From contig CP051242.1 in NCBI GenBank assembly GCA_017795005.1, forward strand, positions 1,488,001 through 1,552,000: DNA of 64,000 nt. The letters are read 5' to 3'. Under the pieces are notes generated by a model, which made no database searches, had not been told where the DNA came from, and saw only the letters and a program-made list of their open reading frames with translations. The position numbers were made by a program, and so were the translations under genes. Shown here piece after piece: positions 62,601-64,000 of this stretch; the first letter of the stretch is position 1, and each line of letters opens with the position of its first letter. This stretch comes from Balneolaceae bacterium (lineage in GTDB: Bacteria > Bacteroidota > Rhodothermia > Balneolales > Balneolaceae).

Positions 62601-64000
62601 CATACCATAACCACTTCGGCAGATGGTGCCCGTTCGGTGTATGCCATTGATGTGGACGGGGATGGCGATGTAGACGTGCTGAGCGCTAATTCTAACGACG
62701 ATAAAATAGCATGGTACAAGAGTGAATCTCATACGTTTGCCGGTGGGGCTGGTACTACGTCCAATCCCTACCACGTATCTACTCCTACTGATCTGCATTT
62801 CGTAAGAGCAGCTATTTCCGACAAATTCATAGTTACGGCAAATATTGACATGAATGTTGCTCCATATAATACAGGAGAGGGGTGGGATCCCATTGGGTTA
62901 AATTCCCGTGAGGATGAGTTCCAAGGAGTATTTGATGGGAATGGATTTGTTATAAAAAATCTCTACATCAACCGTCCTACCGAAGATTTCGTGGGTTTGT
63001 TTGGTGCTACCTTTGGCGGCGAAATTAAGAACGTAGCACTGGAAGATGTGGACATTACTGGTGGAAGTTTTACCGGAGCGCTAGTGGGTATTAACTACAC
63101 CGATGTGCAAAAATCCTACGCAAAGGGTAGCGTTTCAGCAGCTAATCATTCCGGAGGCTTAGTAGGTACCCTGGAAGATTATTTGACTTCCACTGCAGAG
63201 GTTACCGACTCTTATTCGTTAGTAAACCTTACTTCCTCAGGTGGAAATTTCGGAGGCTTGGTTGGGCGGTTAATCAGCGGTACAATCAGTACTTCCTATG
63301 CAGCAGGCTCCGTAACAGGAGGCACCGATGCCAATGGAGGCTTGGTAGGACTGGATGAAGGAGGAACAGTCACCAATTCCTATTGGGATACCCAAACTAC
63401 CGGACAAGCCTCATCAGCAGGTGGAACCGGATACACCACAGCTCAAATGAGGCAGTCTACAAACTTTACCGGATTCGACTTTGCAAATATATGGGTAATT
63501 GATGAAGGAACAGGGTATCCAGGGCTTAATGAGCGACGCGAAAATAGCTTAGTTATAACCGGCAATGAAGGCTGGCGAATGCTTAGTGCTCCTGTAACTT
63601 CCACCTCGTACGGCACACTTCTGGATTCCCTCTGGACACAAGGTTTTACCGGGGCAGATGTAACCAATGGTACCTCTAACGTGCTGGTTTGGAACGAAGC
63701 AACAAAAGCATTCCAATCCATCAGCAACGCTACTGATGTTCCTTCAGCCGGAACAGGGTTTATAGCCTACATCTACGCAGATGATAATTACGATGGAACC
63801 CCGGATGACTTCCCAAAAGTATTAACTAATTCAGCAAGCCAATTTACAGGTTCGGCCAATCCAACACTCACCTTTACCGATTCAGGAACCCTAGCTAATG
63901 ACGGATGGAACCTTCTGGGAAATCCTTATGGAACTTCCATCGACTGGGATGGCGAAGATGGCTGGGAGAAAACCAATCTGGACGGCACGTTCTATGTGTG
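59664..64000 (+). CDS. Very large secreted VCBS/GLUG-repeat protein, cut by the right edge
   Basis: One frame stays open from ATG 59664 to the end of the window (about 1,445 codons) without a stop. A leader (ISVLVGSILLILFMGI ... YAK) is followed by two Ig-like domains with related starts (about 55 and 411: SIERQTPSDSTTDADE and SISRQSPSGTQASADE). Next come 7 VCBS/FG-GAP-like units (about residues 690-1018) with the calcium-loop core DVDGDGDVDVLSA. GLUG-type repeats then follow (GGLVG, NSYWDTQTTG). The end region (NEGWRMLSAP) resembles the pre-sorting part of type IX-secreted adhesins in this clade. The C-terminal sorting domain is outside the window. Confidence 0.88.
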   Translation, partial: MILYGTRKKYIRNISVLVGSILLILFMGINETSYAKVSTNPTVLSIERQTPSDSTTDADEVTFRVTFSENVARVSPDDFVLNGTIAGDGTIASITRISDSVFDVNVTGITNSEGTLGLDIAGVEGAGSNNIIELISTSDANESGTYNQDSGDATQIGQSFEALNTGLLHSVSLNKHLGFHSYSGTATIKIFSGQTVGGTPLATQEINVTSSSGFETYVFEDPPSVTAGVTYTWSWEKGTGSGSSNFIGTTSNPYADGVAYVSTLGGFSASIDFVFQTQVITDTTQSLAATLPGTDQTYAISNPPLASNVSISGDLEVGEELTGSYDYSDPQSDSESGTTFKWYRSDDSEATNKTEIAGATSTTYTTVEADENKYLSFEVTPGDGTNTGTAVESDLSGPIEPLFKIVSISRQSPSGTQASADESITFRVVFNKNAFQVTTDDFIADSTSGGSVTSVTKVDNMTYDVSISGMNTTGGIAKLSVKGVAGTGGSNDITEFEYSNGSATISQTNVNDYLNQAKIGQSFEATSNNYFTAFTVYPESGQHTFSGSADLKVYSKNIDEDVDASLLTSQTIDISSSTDGSGQTFSINNPPALVSGQTYSFIIENFSGSGSHALSSSTSGNYSDGRVIFTGNNSGHSDFDLKFDIFEGTQTAGSALQATAPTTEETFTILPVTSSDPAKFTLFNTLDISTSADGIYSVFAIDVDGDGDVDVLSASSSDNKIAWYENDGSESFMARTITTSADGARSVFAIDVDGDGDVDVLSASYYDDKIAWYENDGSESFTARTITTSADRAHSVYAIDVDGDGDVDVLSANYGEDKIAWYENDGSENFTDQTITSSADGIYSVFAIDVDGDGDVDVLSASSSDDKIAWYENNGSESFTTHTITTSADGARSVFAIDVDGDGDVDVLSASQYDDKIAWYENNGSESFMVHTITTSADRALSVYAIDVDGDGDVDVLSASLNDDKIAWYENDGSENFTAHTITTSADGARSVYAIDVDGDGDVDVLSANSNDDKIAWYKSESHTFAGGAGTTSNPYHVSTPTDLHFVRAAISDKFIVTANIDMNVAPYNTGEGWDPIGLNSREDEFQGVFDGNGFVIKNLYINRPTEDFVGLFGATFGGEIKNVALEDVDITGGSFTGALVGINYTDVQKSYAKGSVSAANHSGGLVGTLEDYLTSTAEVTDSYSLVNLTSSGGNFGGLVGRLISGTISTSYAAGSVTGGTDANGGLVGLDEGGTVTNSYWDTQTTGQASSAGGTGYTTAQMRQSTNFTGFDFANIWVIDEGTGYPGLNERRENSLVITGNEGWRMLSAPVTSTSYGTLLDSLWTQGFTGADVTNGTSNVLVWNEATKAFQSISNATDVPSAGTGFIAYIYADDNYDGTPDDFPKVLTNSASQFTGSANPTLTFTDSGTLANDGWNLLGNPYGTSIDWDGEDGWEKTNLDGTFYV
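61731..62716 (+). repeat. Seven 147-bp tandem repeats in a 3-unit higher-order pattern
   Basis: The unit is exactly 147 bp (49 codons), seen by equal spacing of the conserved GCCATTGATGT at 61761, 61908, 62055, 62202, 62349, 62496 and 62643. Units 1 and 4, 2 and 5, and 3 and 6 are each nearly identical, giving an A-B-C-A-B-C order with period 441 bp. Unit 7 is a B/C mosaic and ends early. All units keep the reading frame of the gene at 59664. Confidence 0.9.

Noticed and set aside
61731-62716. Regular repeats as a CRISPR array
   Set aside because: The units are 147 bp, contiguous, in frame, and encode VCBS-type protein repeats; there are no spacers.
61899-62798. Antisense open frames across the repeat region
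   Set aside because: They mirror the 147-bp coding repeats on the other strand and encode only low-complexity repeats; the plus-strand frame explains them.

Overview
The window looks like a chromosomal segment of a Balneolales/Rhodothermota-type or Bacteroidota-type bacterium. DNA is AT-rich. Core proteins (LepA, LepB, Lgt, RlmN, RsmA, GroES/GroEL) have the flavour of that clade. There are TonB receptors with carboxypeptidase-like N-termini, DUF5916 and DUF4625 proteins, two-component propeller sensors, many TTG starts, and -7 boxes of the TAnnTTTG type. No tRNA, rRNA, CRISPR array, phage or transposase was seen. The lineage is an inference from gene content only.

Layout. 0-1.4 kb: a left-truncated unknown gene, a small membrane protein and a thiamine-binding-type protein. 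1.5-8 kb: a propeller sensor with a degenerate kinase domain, then lepA (frameshifted), an exported protein and lepB. 8-14.4 kb: a small His/Cys exported protein with a DUF5916 outer-membrane protein, then an ABC-2 exporter with two DUF3526-type permeases. 14.5-26 kb: a probable metal-acquisition block made of a LolD-like ATPase, an FtsX-like permease with a His/Asp/Glu loop, DUF3299, a CobW/COG0523 GTPase, two FAD oxidoreductases, three tandem substrate-binding lipoproteins, a FecCD permease and its ATPase. 26-33 kb: secreted enzymes, namely a VOC-VOC-cytochrome c-cytochrome c-rhodanese fusion, a nuclease-acid phosphatase fusion, a calcineurin-like lipoprotein and a purple acid phosphatase. 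33-34.9 kb: a class D beta-lactamase with a C-terminal frameshift and a GNAT enzyme. 34.9-45.4 kb: genes marked by a shared palindrome (TGCAAC-N3-GTTGCA), including a Fur/Zur-type regulator, MerC-like protein, FolE, DsrE-like protein, a Cys-tailed flavoprotein, and a TonB receptor with two DUF4625 lipoproteins. 45.5-56 kb: housekeeping genes (rlmN, peroxiredoxin-like, ZIP transporter, pcm, DUF368/PopT, Usp, rsmA, groESL). 56-64 kb: a YiiX-like protein, a large hybrid sensor kinase with AraC output, and a very large secreted VCBS/GLUG-repeat protein cut by the right edge.

How it works together. I read much of the window as zinc (or related metal) homeostasis. A Zur-like repressor and its candidate operators control a TonB receptor, small His/Cys-rich periplasmic proteins and folE. 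A COG0523 chaperone, DUF3299, a His-loop ABC system and a ZIP transporter lie nearby. Next to this is a run of secreted phosphohydrolases suited to scavenging organic phosphorus or nucleic acids. These links are inferences from families, order and shared operators. Two single-A indels (lepA and the class D beta-lactamase) raise the possibility of consensus errors in this assembly.
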